Part shown: positions 15,954-24,826 of the stretch, in pieces
Layout: every line of letters begins with the position of its first letter
Numbering within the stretch: the first letter of the stretch is position 1
Assembly (NCBI RefSeq): GCF_946478805.1
Contig: NZ_CAMLDC010000011.1
Location: 84,633 to 148,632 of the forward strand
Reading direction: 5' to 3'
DNA: 64,000 nucleotides
From: an uncultured Fluviicola sp.
Lineage (GTDB): Bacteria; Bacteroidota; Bacteroidia; Flavobacteriales; Crocinitomicaceae
Notes under the pieces: generated by a model
The model's database searches: none
The model's input: only the letters and a program-made list of their open reading frames with translations
What the model was told of the DNA's origin: nothing
Program-made: the position numbers and the translations under genes

Positions 15954-16810
15954 ATACTTTTGACGAAATAATACAAACAAAGGCTTACAATGATTTATCT
16001 TCCGCTGAATTGGAAGTTATTCGAGAGCTCGTATCTTCTGAAGAGGAATACAATGAAATGAAATCATTTTATGCAGGAATTGACCATTTGGCGATCTCTA
16101 CCAGAGAAGAAGTTTCCCCATCTGTGAAATCCAGCCTGAACTCGGTTTTTCAAGCCAAACATCCCGGTATCAGTCAAAATTGGAACGCAACTGCAGAAGT
16201 GCAAGAAAAGAAAATAATTCCTTTATATAACACTACCTGGTTTCGCGTAGCTGCAATATTGGTTTTATCTGCCGGTGTTATCACCGTTTGGGTTTCCATG
16301 TCCGAAAACCAATTGGCGAAAAGCGAAAAGGTTCAAATGACAGCAAGTACGGACTCTGTTCCCCGGGAAAAACAAAAGGTTGAACCAAAGAAGAAATTTC
16401 CATTGAATGCAGGAAATGAGAAACAGTTTACGGCAGCTTCAACGATTCCGAAAGATGAAAATTTGGAGCAACAAATGCCAATAACCAGTAATGCAACTTC
16501 CAGCGCGAACAGCTCAACGGGGATTTACCAGTGGGCTTCGTCCGACAAAAGTTTATCACCAAGTTCAGGCGGGACTTACAAAGTTTCTGCACCGGCTGAT
16601 CGTGCAACCTATTTTTCAACTAACAGAGCTGAAAAAGGAATGAAAAAGCTCGAAGACGAAAAAGAAACGCTTTCGGTAGTTAATGGCCTATCAAAAGCCG
16701 GTCTGGATGCCGATTTGAATCCGGGCAGAGTTTACGGAGAAAGTACAAAAGACTACAAACCTGGTATTTCAACAACAGATATGCTCAGTTTGATTGAACC
16801 GAGTTTTTAA
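15950..16810 (+). CDS. Putative membrane anti-sigma factor
   Basis: A 286-residue protein with a soluble N-terminal part (1-95), one membrane segment (about 98-117, FRVAAILVLSAGVITVWVSM) and a low-complexity, Ser/Lys-rich periplasmic C-terminus. This layout and the ATGA overlap with the ECF sigma gene fit an anti-sigma factor, although the N-terminal sequence does not show a recognisable zinc-binding anti-sigma motif (no HxxxCxxC). The N-terminal domain would hold the sigma factor at the membrane. The call rests on position and topology. Confidence 0.65.
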   Translation: MNTFDEIIQTKAYNDLSSAELEVIRELVSSEEEYNEMKSFYAGIDHLAISTREEVSPSVKSSLNSVFQAKHPGISQNWNATAEVQEKKIIPLYNTTWFRVAAILVLSAGVITVWVSMSENQLAKSEKVQMTASTDSVPREKQKVEPKKKFPLNAGNEKQFTAASTIPKDENLEQQMPITSNATSSANSSTGIYQWASSDKSLSPSSGGTYKVSAPADRATYFSTNRAEKGMKKLEDEKETLSVVNGLSKAGLDADLNPGRVYGESTKDYKPGISTTDMLSLIEPSF

Positions 16811-16905
16811 GAATTGAAAAGGGGGAAGTTCACTATCCTATTAAAATTGATCCATAGTGTGGCAAATCCGAACTTTCAATTGTCAATTGTCCATACTCAA
16901 TTCTC
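16811..16905. repeat. Intergenic inverted-repeat element, copy 1
   Basis: AAGAATTGAAAAGGGGG at the left is answered by AACTTTCAATTGTCAATTGTCC and ACTCAATTCTCC on the right. The words GAATTGAAA and CAATTCTC recur at 32066, 51885, 60031 and 63915. This copy sits between convergent genes and its right end codes for the last residues of the cyclase protein. Confidence 0.5.
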
Positions 16906-18607
16906 CATTGACTTGTTGGTTCTGCAATTCCGATAAAGCTACCTTCAATTCAGCCAAGCGGTTCATTTTTCCTTTTTGCCGGATATTCAATGCAGTAATG
17001 GTGTAGAATTGATGGGACCCACCTAAAAACTTTATTTGTAACTGAATCCAATCTTCCTCAGACAAATCCATTCCAAAAGCAATCATTTCGTCTTTCAATT
17101 TGGAAGCTACCACATAGTAATCAGCCCTGCCCAAATAATCGTGATCCGCATCACACAAGATCTCCTGAAGCAAGCCCACCGGTTCAATGTCCAGGGAAGT
17201 TGCCAAAATCATTTCCCGAATTTCCTGGATTTGAGCTCCATTGAATCCGTATTTCGGAAGCATCTGTTCCATCAATCGAACTGCATGCAACTCATTGTGA
17301 TGATAGGTGAAAATAAAACCGGTATCATGGAATAAAGCCGCTGTTCTGAGCAGAAGCATTTCTTCTTCGTTTAATCCTTCCAACCTTCCCAAACGAATGG
17401 CGGCTTTCTCTACATTCAAAGTGTGTCCCAGATCATGATAGATCACTTCATCCGGCAACATTGATTTCAATTTATTGAGGATATCGCTTCTCATGTGTTC
17501 AAAATCCACCGTTGCGATCTGGCACAAAATGCGCAATTCAACAGAAGGGACCTTGCCATTGTCGTACAAGCTATATTCGGATTTCAACGATTCCAACTCA
17601 AATGTCTCCATTGTACCGCCACGCTTTTTGATTGGTACATTTCCCAGGTCCTTCGTATCAAAATAGTTGTAGCATTCATCGTAAATCGCTTGTGTAATCG
17701 TGATTTGGTCAATTCCGCTGAACTGTTGCGCTCTTGCGGCAATATTTACGGTATCTCCCCAAACATCGAACGAATACCGTTTCGAACCGATAATTCCAGC
17801 AACAAGCGGTCCTGCATGGACCCCGATCCGGATTTCCCAAAAATCCTTTTTCATGGCTTTCGCCAATTCCTTTTCATTCCGGATGAAATTGCGCATCTCC
17901 AAAGCAGCCATGCATGCCCGCAGGATCGGTTCCCTATTATCTTCATTCACACCGGCAATTGCCATATAGGCATCCCCGATTGTTTTTATTTTTTCCAGTT
18001 TATATCGCTCAACGATCTCATCAAATGCCGTAAAATAATATTCCAGTCGCTTGACCAATTTAATCGGCTTGATTGATTTTGATTTCATGGAGAAATCCAC
18101 AAAGTCAGTAAACAGCACCACTCCTTTATCTACTCTTTTAGGAGAGAATTTACCATATTGGTTCAAATCATCCAATACATTCGAAGGAAGAATATTCCCT
18201 AATAATTGGGCAATTCGTTGGTCCTTATAATAAAGTGATTTGTATACATCCAATTTCGCCTGGATCAATAAAGGATTAAATGGTTTGGTAATAAAATCAA
18301 CTGCTCCGGAATTAAACCCTTTTAAAAGCCTGGATCCTGTTCTGGTATTTTCCGTAATGATGATAGAATAATGCGTATGGGAAGCGTGAACCTGCAACAA
18401 TTCCTTGAAATCCTCCATGGATGAGAAATTCGGACTGTCCACATCAATCAGGATAATTCCAACCTCTCTTCGTTCTAAAATGGCATGTGCATCCTCAATA
18501 GAATCGCAAAAAAGCAGGATATTCCCTCCCCCACCAAGAATCTCCTTGAGAGCCAATCGGTCTGATTCCTTTTCGTCAATAATTAGAATATTAATTAGGC
18601 GTTCCAT
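16883..18607 (-). CDS. Receiver-adenylate cyclase-HD domain protein
   Basis: A 574-residue cytosolic three-domain protein. Residues 1-120 are a response-regulator receiver with phosphoacceptor Asp55 and Lys108. Residues about 158-340 are a class III cyclase: metal-binding Asp168 (FTDF) and Asp212 (IGDAYM), purine-specifying Lys208 and Asp281 (the ATP pair, not the guanylate Glu/Cys pair), and Asn288 and Arg292. Residues about 385-510 form an HD-type hydrolase fold (H395, H427-D428, D486/D488). It should make cAMP under control of phosphorylation; the HD part might degrade a nucleotide or only regulate. No kinase adjoins it. The start at 18607 begins ERLINILIIDE, correct for a receiver domain. 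Confidence 0.9.
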   Translation of the reverse strand: MERLINILIIDEKESDRLALKEILGGGGNILLFCDSIEDAHAILERREVGIILIDVDSPNFSSMEDFKELLQVHASHTHYSIIITENTRTGSRLLKGFNSGAVDFITKPFNPLLIQAKLDVYKSLYYKDQRIAQLLGNILPSNVLDDLNQYGKFSPKRVDKGVVLFTDFVDFSMKSKSIKPIKLVKRLEYYFTAFDEIVERYKLEKIKTIGDAYMAIAGVNEDNREPILRACMAALEMRNFIRNEKELAKAMKKDFWEIRIGVHAGPLVAGIIGSKRYSFDVWGDTVNIAARAQQFSGIDQITITQAIYDECYNYFDTKDLGNVPIKKRGGTMETFELESLKSEYSLYDNGKVPSVELRILCQIATVDFEHMRSDILNKLKSMLPDEVIYHDLGHTLNVEKAAIRLGRLEGLNEEEMLLLRTAALFHDTGFIFTYHHNELHAVRLMEQMLPKYGFNGAQIQEIREMILATSLDIEPVGLLQEILCDADHDYLGRADYYVVASKLKDEMIAFGMDLSEEDWIQLQIKFLGGSHQFYTITALNIRQKGKMNRLAELKVALSELQNQQVNGELSMDN

Positions 18608-18750
18608 TGATGATTTCCCTTATTATCATTGTTTGATAAATTGAAAGTAAACATAATCTTTCAAAAAAAATATAATAATTAAGATTGAAAGAAATTTCCA
18701 ACCTTATAAGATTTACACAATCTTTTGTGTAAGAATAAAATTGATTCTAC

Positions 18751-18781
18751 TATTAAGAATTGATTAAAAAAATTATATTTG
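18751..18781 (+). promoter_or_regulatory. Strong promoter of the T9SS protein gene
   Basis: TTG (18751-18753), 20-nt spacer, TATATTTG (18774-18781), both perfect consensus. It lies in an AT-rich stretch 24 nt before the ATG at 18805. Confidence 0.75.
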
Positions 18782-18804
18782 TTCAAACTTTTTTAAAATT
18801 AACT

Positions 18805-19695
18805 ATGAAAAAACTTTTACTTTCTCTATCAGTTTTTGCTGCTTTTGCTGCAAATGCTCAAATGGACACTCTTTCTGCTCATTGTATTTCAACAACTCTT
18901 TACTCTGGTTTGTTAGATAATGCTGCTCCAATCGATTCAGGATTTATCGCTGGAACCAATTACTACGGTGATTTAGCTAAAATGCAATTGTTTGATGCAA
19001 CTCATGGGGTTACTGGTACTGGAACTATCAAGGCTATCGCATTCCCTTGTATCCTTAAATCTGGTACAGGAAATATGACTTTCGCTATTTGGGCTGATAA
19101 CGCAGGTCAACCTGTTTACGCAACTCCATTGGTTTCAAAAGTTGTTGCTATGACAGCTATTGATACAGCAGCAGCTTCTACAATGGGTTTAGCTGACGGA
19201 AACTTCTTCAACAATGTAGTTACTTTCACTACTCCGCTTGCAATTCCTGCTAATGGTAAATTCTGGGCTGGTTTCATTTTACCAACCGGAACTGACGCAT
19301 TCGCAACAGCGATCAGTACTCCATTCAATGGTGATGGTGCAACTCATACTGGTGAAATTCAAGGCTCAGGGACTTTCTACACATTTGATGACGGTACAAC
19401 CGCTACTTGGCAGCTTGATGCAGCGATTGCAGTTTTCCCAATCGTTGACTTCACATTAGGATTGAACGAGAATGAAATCTCTGCTTCAGTTTACCCTAAT
19501 CCTGCTAGTTCTGTATTGAACATCAAAACATCTGAAAGCATCTCTTCTGTAGTTATTACAGCAGCTGACGGAAAAGTAGTTGCTACTTCTAACTCAAGTA
19601 ACGTTGATGTAGCTTCATTGAACGCAGGAATGTACATTTACAAAGTAACAACTGTTTCTGGTAAAGTTGGTACAGGAAACTTCGTTAAGAACTAA
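18805..19695 (+). CDS. Secreted protein with T9SS type A sorting domain, probably abundant
   Basis: A 296-residue protein from the ATG at 18805, which gives a clean signal peptide (MKKLLLSLSVFAAFAANAQ); an upstream in-frame extension is unlikely. The body (20-215) is Ala/Gly/Thr-rich and beta-like with no recognised domain. The last about 80 residues (SVYPNPASSVLNIKTS to GNFVKN) are a Por_Secre_tail. Codon choice differs from neighbours, with strong preference for GCT, ACT, TCT and GTT, and the promoter is near-perfect; together these suggest high expression. A terminator follows at once. Confidence 0.82.
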   Translation: MKKLLLSLSVFAAFAANAQMDTLSAHCISTTLYSGLLDNAAPIDSGFIAGTNYYGDLAKMQLFDATHGVTGTGTIKAIAFPCILKSGTGNMTFAIWADNAGQPVYATPLVSKVVAMTAIDTAAASTMGLADGNFFNNVVTFTTPLAIPANGKFWAGFILPTGTDAFATAISTPFNGDGATHTGEIQGSGTFYTFDDGTTATWQLDAAIAVFPIVDFTLGLNENEISASVYPNPASSVLNIKTSESISSVVITAADGKVVATSNSSNVDVASLNAGMYIYKVTTVSGKVGTGNFVKN

Positions 19696-19713
19696 TTGAA
19701 TTTTCAATTTATA

Positions 19714-19746
19714 GAAAAGCCCTGGCATTTATGTCAGGGCTTTTTC
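19714..19746. terminator. Bidirectional terminator between convergent genes
   Basis: GAAAAGCCCTG pairs with CAGGGCTTTTTC around a GCATTTATGT loop. The T-run on each strand serves the T9SS gene and ispH. Its loop resembles that of the terminator at 29777. Confidence 0.85.
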
Positions 19747-19768
19747 ATTTTATATTGATTTGCTACGA

Positions 19769-20980
19769 TTAATTCAATTGATTAATTACTTCAGTAATTG
19801 ATTTATCACTTCCCTTAAGAGCTAATAATTTACTTATTACATTGTCGATGATCGAATCCGGGCAGGAAGCACCTGATGTAATTCCTATCTTGTTCCCTTT
19901 CATCCAACCTTCGATCCGTTCCATTTGATGCGTATGAATATTGAAACTGTTCAGGGTATCTGCGTTCAGGATCTCCAATTCGTCCTTTATAAAGTAAGTC
20001 GGACAACGTTGTTCCAACAACTCCACAAGATGGGACGTATTTGAACTGTTGTAACCACCAACCACAATTGCAAAATCCAACGATTCATTCATCAATGCTT
20101 CCGTAGCACTTTGATTGTCGTTGGTAGCGTAACAAAGCGTATCACGCGTATCCGCAAACATTTTAGTTACGTTCGATGCAAGCGCGTGATTTTCCGTCAC
20201 TTGTTTCAAAAACTCGGCAATTTCCTGGGTCTCACTTGCCAGCATCGTTGTTTGGTTAATCACCCCGATTTTAGTCAGGTGAATTTCCGGGTCGAAGCCA
20301 GGAGTGTGTTTTCCTTCAAAGAAAACATAAAACTCTTCTTTTGAAGCTTCGCCGGTAATACACTTCGCCAAGAAAGCAGCCTCTTCCATATTCTTAACGA
20401 TCACAGCTTCCGAATTCAAAGCCGTATGTGAAAAGGTAGCCCGCGTCTCCTCGTGATTGTACTTCCCGTGAATAACCAGCGTATGATTCTCAGTTCCGAG
20501 TTTTTCGGCCCGGTTCCAGACCTTTTCCACAAAAGGACAGGTCGTATTGTATTTTTCAGTAGAAACACCTCTTTCTTTCAGGATCTGCTCTATTTCAAGT
20601 GTCGTACCGAATGCAGGAATAATGACCACATCATCCGAATGGAGTTCTTTCCAGGGAATCAATTGATTTCCGGCAGTATCCTGGATGAATTCAATTCCAT
20701 GTCCCGTAAGGTCTTTATTCACCATCGGGTTGTGAATTATCTGACTCAACAGAAAAATCCGTTTGCCCTGATTCTCCTCCACTGCACGATAAGCAATTTC
20801 AATTGCATTTTCAACTCCGTAACAAAATCCGAAATGCCGTGCAATGTGCAATTGGAGGTTTCCAAAATCCAAAATTGTAGGAGAAAAATCCTTTTTGCGG
20901 GGATCCTGGGCTTTACGGAATGCCTTTACTTTCGATATGATCGGCGAACGAAATATGGATGGGATCTCGAATTGTTTCAT
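19769..20980 (-). CDS. ispH: 4-hydroxy-3-methylbut-2-enyl diphosphate reductase
   Basis: A 403-residue IspH (LytB). The three iron-sulfur cysteines are visible in HFGFCYGVENA (C53), NTTCPFVEKVW and ITSGASCPDSIID. The protein makes isopentenyl and dimethylallyl diphosphate in the last step of the MEP pathway, in the cytosol. It is longer than the about 310-residue E. coli enzyme, with a 45-residue N-terminal extension and an inserted segment near the middle, as in other Bacteroidota. The start is the ATG at 20980 (KQFEIPSIFRSP); the frame extends to 21010 only through a non-ATG codon. Confidence 0.92.
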   Translation of the reverse strand: MKQFEIPSIFRSPIISKVKAFRKAQDPRKKDFSPTILDFGNLQLHIARHFGFCYGVENAIEIAYRAVEENQGKRIFLLSQIIHNPMVNKDLTGHGIEFIQDTAGNQLIPWKELHSDDVVIIPAFGTTLEIEQILKERGVSTEKYNTTCPFVEKVWNRAEKLGTENHTLVIHGKYNHEETRATFSHTALNSEAVIVKNMEEAAFLAKCITGEASKEEFYVFFEGKHTPGFDPEIHLTKIGVINQTTMLASETQEIAEFLKQVTENHALASNVTKMFADTRDTLCYATNDNQSATEALMNESLDFAIVVGGYNSSNTSHLVELLEQRCPTYFIKDELEILNADTLNSFNIHTHQMERIEGWMKGNKIGITSGASCPDSIIDNVISKLLALKGSDKSITEVINQLN

Positions 20981-21117
20981 CTTCAACGTAAAGGTAAAGA
21001 ATTGTTGCAATCAGTCTTCGCTTCGAAAGTTAAATTTACTTACCATGGTAGAAGGAGGATATTCTTACACTTATCCCTGATTCTGATTTTTCAAGGGCTA
21101 TCATGAAAGTTCTTGAC

Positions 21118-21158
21118 ACAAAAAACCCCGACATCCGTCAGTTGACAGAGCCGGGGCT
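21118..21158 (-). terminator. Terminator of the glutamine synthetase gene
   Basis: On the minus strand CCCCGG at the start and CGGGG at the end close an irregular hairpin (inner stem GTCA/TGAC), followed by six T residues. Confidence 0.7.
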
Positions 21159-21175
21159 GAATTTTACTTTTAATA

Positions 21176-23362
21176 CTAACGAGTAAATAACATTTCTCTG
21201 AATTTTGGCAATGGCCATAACTCATCGTCAACCAATAACTCCAACTTATCGGCGTGGTAACGGATTTCGTCAAAATAAACTTTTACCTTATCACAATATG
21301 CCACTGCCTTTTCCTCCGCATGCTCAATTTTATTCGCATCCTTTCTGGCCTGAAGCATGGTGTCACAAGTTGCTTTCATTTTATTCAAATGCATCGAGAT
21401 CTTGGTAACCAATTCGATTTGGGCTGCTGCAGCTTCTTTTCCAGCCTTTTCACCCAATGCGTTCATGATTCCCTGGATATTCGACAACAAGCGATTCTGA
21501 TACTCGATCACCGCAGGTAAAATGTGTGTCTGAACCAAATCGCCCATCAAGCGTGCTTCAATTTGAATTTTCAGGGTATAGCTTTCAAATTCGATTTCCT
21601 GGCGAGCTTCCAATTCACGTGGAGTCAATACATTCATTTCATCGAATAATTTGATAAACTTCTTGTCGCCCCATGCTTTCAATGCACGTGGAGTATCTTT
21701 AAAGTTATTCAAACCTCTTTTTGCAGCTTCCTTCACCCACTCGTCTCCGTATCCATTTCCTTCAAAACGAATTTTCTTGGATTCCTTGATCAGGATCTGA
21801 AGTTCTTTCAGAATCGCTTCATCTTTCGCCTCACCTTTATCAATACGGGCATCTACGCTTACTTTAAATAATTGCAGCTGTTTCGCCATAATGGTATTCA
21901 AGACGATCATTGCAGAAGCACAGTTTGCAGAAGAACCCACCGCACGGAATTCGAATTTGTTACCTGTAAACGCAAACGGGGAAGTTCTGTTCCTGTCCGT
22001 ATTATCCAACATGATCTGTGGAATTTTACCGATATTCAATTTCAACTCTGTTTTTTCTTCCGGGGTCATTTTTCCGGCTTTCACATTTTGCTCCAACTCA
22101 TCCAGCATTCCGGACAATTGGGAACCGATAAATGTGGAGATAATTGCCGGAGGAGCTTCGTTCGCACCCAAACGGTGATCGTTATTCGCCGATGCGATAC
22201 AAGCACGCAACAAATCATCGTTATCATGGATTGCCTTAATCGTATTCACGAAGAAAGTCAGGAATTGTAAGTTTGTTTTTGGGTTTTTACCCGGTTGCAG
22301 CAAGTTCACACCCGTATCCGTCGACAAAGACCAGTTATTGTGCTTTCCCGATCCGTTTACACCGGCAAACGGTTTTTCGTGCAACAAGACACGGAAATCA
22401 TGCTTGCGAGCAATTTTCTCCAACAAATCCATCAATAACATATTGTGGTCATTTGCCAAATTACATTCCTCGAAAATAGGTGCACATTCAAATTGATTCG
22501 GAGCTACCTCATTGTGACGTGTCGTAACCGGAATTCCCAACAGGATCGCTTCCGTTTCAAACTCGCGCATGAAAGCGGTAACACGTTCGGGAATGGAACC
22601 GAAATAATGATCCTCCAATTGTTGTCCTTTTGCAGGAGCATGACCGAATAGTGCACGACCGGTCATCATCAGATCCGGACGGCAATTGAACAAGGCTTGA
22701 TCGACCAGGAAATATTCCTGTTCCCAACCAAGAGTTGCGTTTACTTTAGTAACGTTCTTATCAAAATACTGGCAAACCTCTACAGCGGCTTTGTCCACTG
22801 CGTGCAACGCTTTCAATAAAGGCATCTTGTAATCCAATGATTCACCTGTATAAGAAATCATGATCGTAGGAATACACAAAGTTTTCCCGATTACGAAAGC
22901 CGGTGATGAAGGATCCCAAGCAGTATAACCACGTGCTTCGAATGTATTCCGGATTCCACCATTCGGGAAAGAGGAAGCATCCGGTTCTTGTTGAACCAAC
23001 AATTCACCATCGAAACGCTCGATAGCACGTCCCGGTCCGACAGGTTTAAAAAATGCATCGTGTTTTTCAGCAGTTGTTCCGGTTAGAGGTTGGAACCAGT
23101 GAGTATAATGTGTCGCACCTTTTGTCAAGGCCCAATCTTTCATTGCCGAAGCAACCTGATCAGCCATTTTACGATCCAGGCGAGTTCCATTTTGGATGGA
23201 CTCGATCATAGATTTGTATGCATCAGATGGAAGATATTCACGCATTACCTCTGTGTGAAATACATTTTTTCCGAATAATTCAGAAACTTTTCCATCATAA
23301 TCGATGTGTTTTGGTGTACGATTGAGTACATCCTGATACGCCTGTAACCGTTTTGTTGCCAT
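21176..23362 (-). CDS. glnN: Glutamine synthetase type III
   Basis: A 728-residue GSIII, the large glutamine synthetase typical of Bacteroidota and cyanobacteria. Recognisable parts are the N-terminal FGKNVFHTEVMREYLP region, THYTHWFQPLTGTTAEKHDAFF, the TRHNEVAPNQFECAPIFEECNLANDHN segment, LLHEKPFAGVNGSGKHNNWSL and the RNRTSPFAFTGNKFEFRAVGSS segment. It joins ammonia and glutamate using ATP and is the main nitrogen assimilation enzyme where it occurs; it forms dodecamers. It stands alone with its own promoter and terminator. Upstream lies a G/C-box inverted repeat that may be a control site. Confidence 0.95.
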   Translation of the reverse strand: MATKRLQAYQDVLNRTPKHIDYDGKVSELFGKNVFHTEVMREYLPSDAYKSMIESIQNGTRLDRKMADQVASAMKDWALTKGATHYTHWFQPLTGTTAEKHDAFFKPVGPGRAIERFDGELLVQQEPDASSFPNGGIRNTFEARGYTAWDPSSPAFVIGKTLCIPTIMISYTGESLDYKMPLLKALHAVDKAAVEVCQYFDKNVTKVNATLGWEQEYFLVDQALFNCRPDLMMTGRALFGHAPAKGQQLEDHYFGSIPERVTAFMREFETEAILLGIPVTTRHNEVAPNQFECAPIFEECNLANDHNMLLMDLLEKIARKHDFRVLLHEKPFAGVNGSGKHNNWSLSTDTGVNLLQPGKNPKTNLQFLTFFVNTIKAIHDNDDLLRACIASANNDHRLGANEAPPAIISTFIGSQLSGMLDELEQNVKAGKMTPEEKTELKLNIGKIPQIMLDNTDRNRTSPFAFTGNKFEFRAVGSSANCASAMIVLNTIMAKQLQLFKVSVDARIDKGEAKDEAILKELQILIKESKKIRFEGNGYGDEWVKEAAKRGLNNFKDTPRALKAWGDKKFIKLFDEMNVLTPRELEARQEIEFESYTLKIQIEARLMGDLVQTHILPAVIEYQNRLLSNIQGIMNALGEKAGKEAAAAQIELVTKISMHLNKMKATCDTMLQARKDANKIEHAEEKAVAYCDKVKVYFDEIRYHADKLELLVDDELWPLPKFREMLFTR

Positions 23363-23379
23363 AAATTCAAAATTTTCGA

Positions 23380-23411
23380 CAAATTTACAATTTTAAGAGG
23401 GGGTATTCCAA
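23380..23411 (-). promoter_or_regulatory. glnN: Promoter of glutamine synthetase III
   Basis: On the minus strand TTG (23411-23409), 21-nt spacer, TAAATTTG (23387-23380), a perfect -7 box, 18 nt before the start codon at 23362. Confidence 0.65.
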
Positions 23412-23442
23412 TAAAAAGTATAAAATTTTATAAACACCCCCT
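23398..23442. promoter_or_regulatory. Candidate operator upstream of glutamine synthetase III
   Basis: AGGGGG (23398-23403) and CCCCCT (23437-23442) form an inverted repeat with a 33-nt AT-rich spacer, embracing the predicted -33 element. G/C runs stand out in otherwise AT-rich DNA. It could be a nitrogen-responsive site or a hairpin. The rest of the 23443-23625 gap is AT-rich with nothing recognisable. Confidence 0.35.
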
Positions 23443-23625
23443 GTTAATTTGATTGAAAATCTAAAAATCACAACAAATCAACACGCTTTTCCATTTTAAT
23501 TAAAAATTTCAAGCAGTTATAATCAGATGCTTATCCGGTAGAAATTGACCTAGTGTTAAATAATCATAGGTCATTTGAATTCCTCTTTTTTTTCCTTAAC
23601 TTACTTCTAATTAAAAGCTTGCAAA

Positions 23626-24021
23626 ATGGGATGGTTTGATTTTTTTCAACGAAAGAACGTGGACGCAACGAAGGAAAAACCGACAGATATGGATGAAAAT
23701 CAATTGGTTGTTGTTCAGTTCTTTTACGGAATTGAGGATTTGAATGAATTGCACGAGTTGGAAAAACAACTGGATTCAAACATCACCTCCCAACATCTTG
23801 GGAAATATCACGGACACGATATCTCCATGGATTTTGGAGATGGATACCTTTATTTCAACGGTAAAAATGCCGAGCAAATCTTCCAATCCATCAAACCCAT
23901 ATTGGAGCAGCATTATTTCATGGATAAATCCATCGCAACGCTGCGATTCGGTTCTTTTGAGAATCCGGAAGCTGAAGAATGTGATTTCACCATTCGCTTC
24001 GTGAAATTGCTGGAGAATTAA
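23626..24021 (+). CDS. Hypothetical small cytosolic protein
   Basis: A 131-residue acidic protein with no signal peptide or membrane segment. It starts GWFDFFQRK, a short amphipathic beginning, then an alpha/beta body with VVVQFFYGIEDLNELHELEKQL and GHDISMDFGDGYLYFNGKNAEQIFQSIKPIL. I do not recognise the family; the size and pattern recall small immunity or regulator-like folds, but this is not evidence. It lies 55 nt before an exported protein gene on the same strand. Confidence 0.65.
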   Translation: MGWFDFFQRKNVDATKEKPTDMDENQLVVVQFFYGIEDLNELHELEKQLDSNITSQHLGKYHGHDISMDFGDGYLYFNGKNAEQIFQSIKPILEQHYFMDKSIATLRFGSFENPEAEECDFTIRFVKLLEN

Positions 24022-24076
24022 TTATTTATCTCCCAATTGCGTCAAATTGGATACTTTTATGTTCAAAATCAAGAGC

Positions 24077-24760
24077 ATGAAAAATTTCCTATCCTTTGTT
24101 ATTATTGCAATTTCTTTTTCTTCAATCGGGCAACAAAAACTCGAACTCAAAGATGTAGATCAGAGCAAACTTTTGAAAGACATTACATTTTCAAAAACGG
24201 AAAATGGTGAGATTGTTGTTCTTTATTGGTTTCCAAATATTTATTGGGAAATGCTTTCGGCTAAAGACCCAAAAACATATAGTCCCGAAATGGTTACTCA
24301 ATTGAAAGAAATGCTCGGAAACAAATCCATTTTCATGGCAGTTTCAGGGAAATTAAATTCCACTACTCAAAAATTTGACGTAAAGCCAGACTCTTACTTA
24401 CGCAATAATTTTTCGGTAACCTTCAAAGGGAAATCATACAAACCAATTCCGGAATCCAAATTATCGGAAGAACTCCTAATGCTGAATGACTTTATCAAAC
24501 CAATGTTTTCACGCATGTTGGGAGATTTAGGCTCAGGAATGTCTATGCTTTACGTTGAAATTGCAGATAATCCGAATGAAACTCTTTTAGACCCGTACGC
24601 GGATGTCGATTTTGGAATGGAATTAAATTCATTCAAGAATACATTTCATATGCCCTTACCAAGTCTTTTCCAGGATTCGAAATGCGCCAATGATGGTGAA
24701 TTATTTCCGGCAAACTATGAATTCTGTCCGTATCATGGTTCAAAACTTATTGCTCAGTAA
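24077..24760 (+). CDS. Hypothetical exported protein with C-terminal Cys pair motif
   Basis: A 227-residue protein from the ATG at 24077, which gives a signal-like N-terminus (MKNFLSFVIIAISFSSIGQQ); the frame opens earlier at 24047 but that start would hide the signal. The body shows no known domain. The C-terminus reads SKCANDGELFPANYEFCPYHG, which resembles half of a zinc ribbon (C..DG then FCP.HG). Function is unknown. Confidence 0.65.
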   Translation: MKNFLSFVIIAISFSSIGQQKLELKDVDQSKLLKDITFSKTENGEIVVLYWFPNIYWEMLSAKDPKTYSPEMVTQLKEMLGNKSIFMAVSGKLNSTTQKFDVKPDSYLRNNFSVTFKGKSYKPIPESKLSEELLMLNDFIKPMFSRMLGDLGSGMSMLYVEIADNPNETLLDPYADVDFGMELNSFKNTFHMPLPSLFQDSKCANDGELFPANYEFCPYHGSKLIAQ

Positions 24761-24826
24761 TCTTTCCATACCCCTCGAAAATTCACTGAAATATTTACTT
24801 TTACACTCAATAAAAAACGTAAATAA

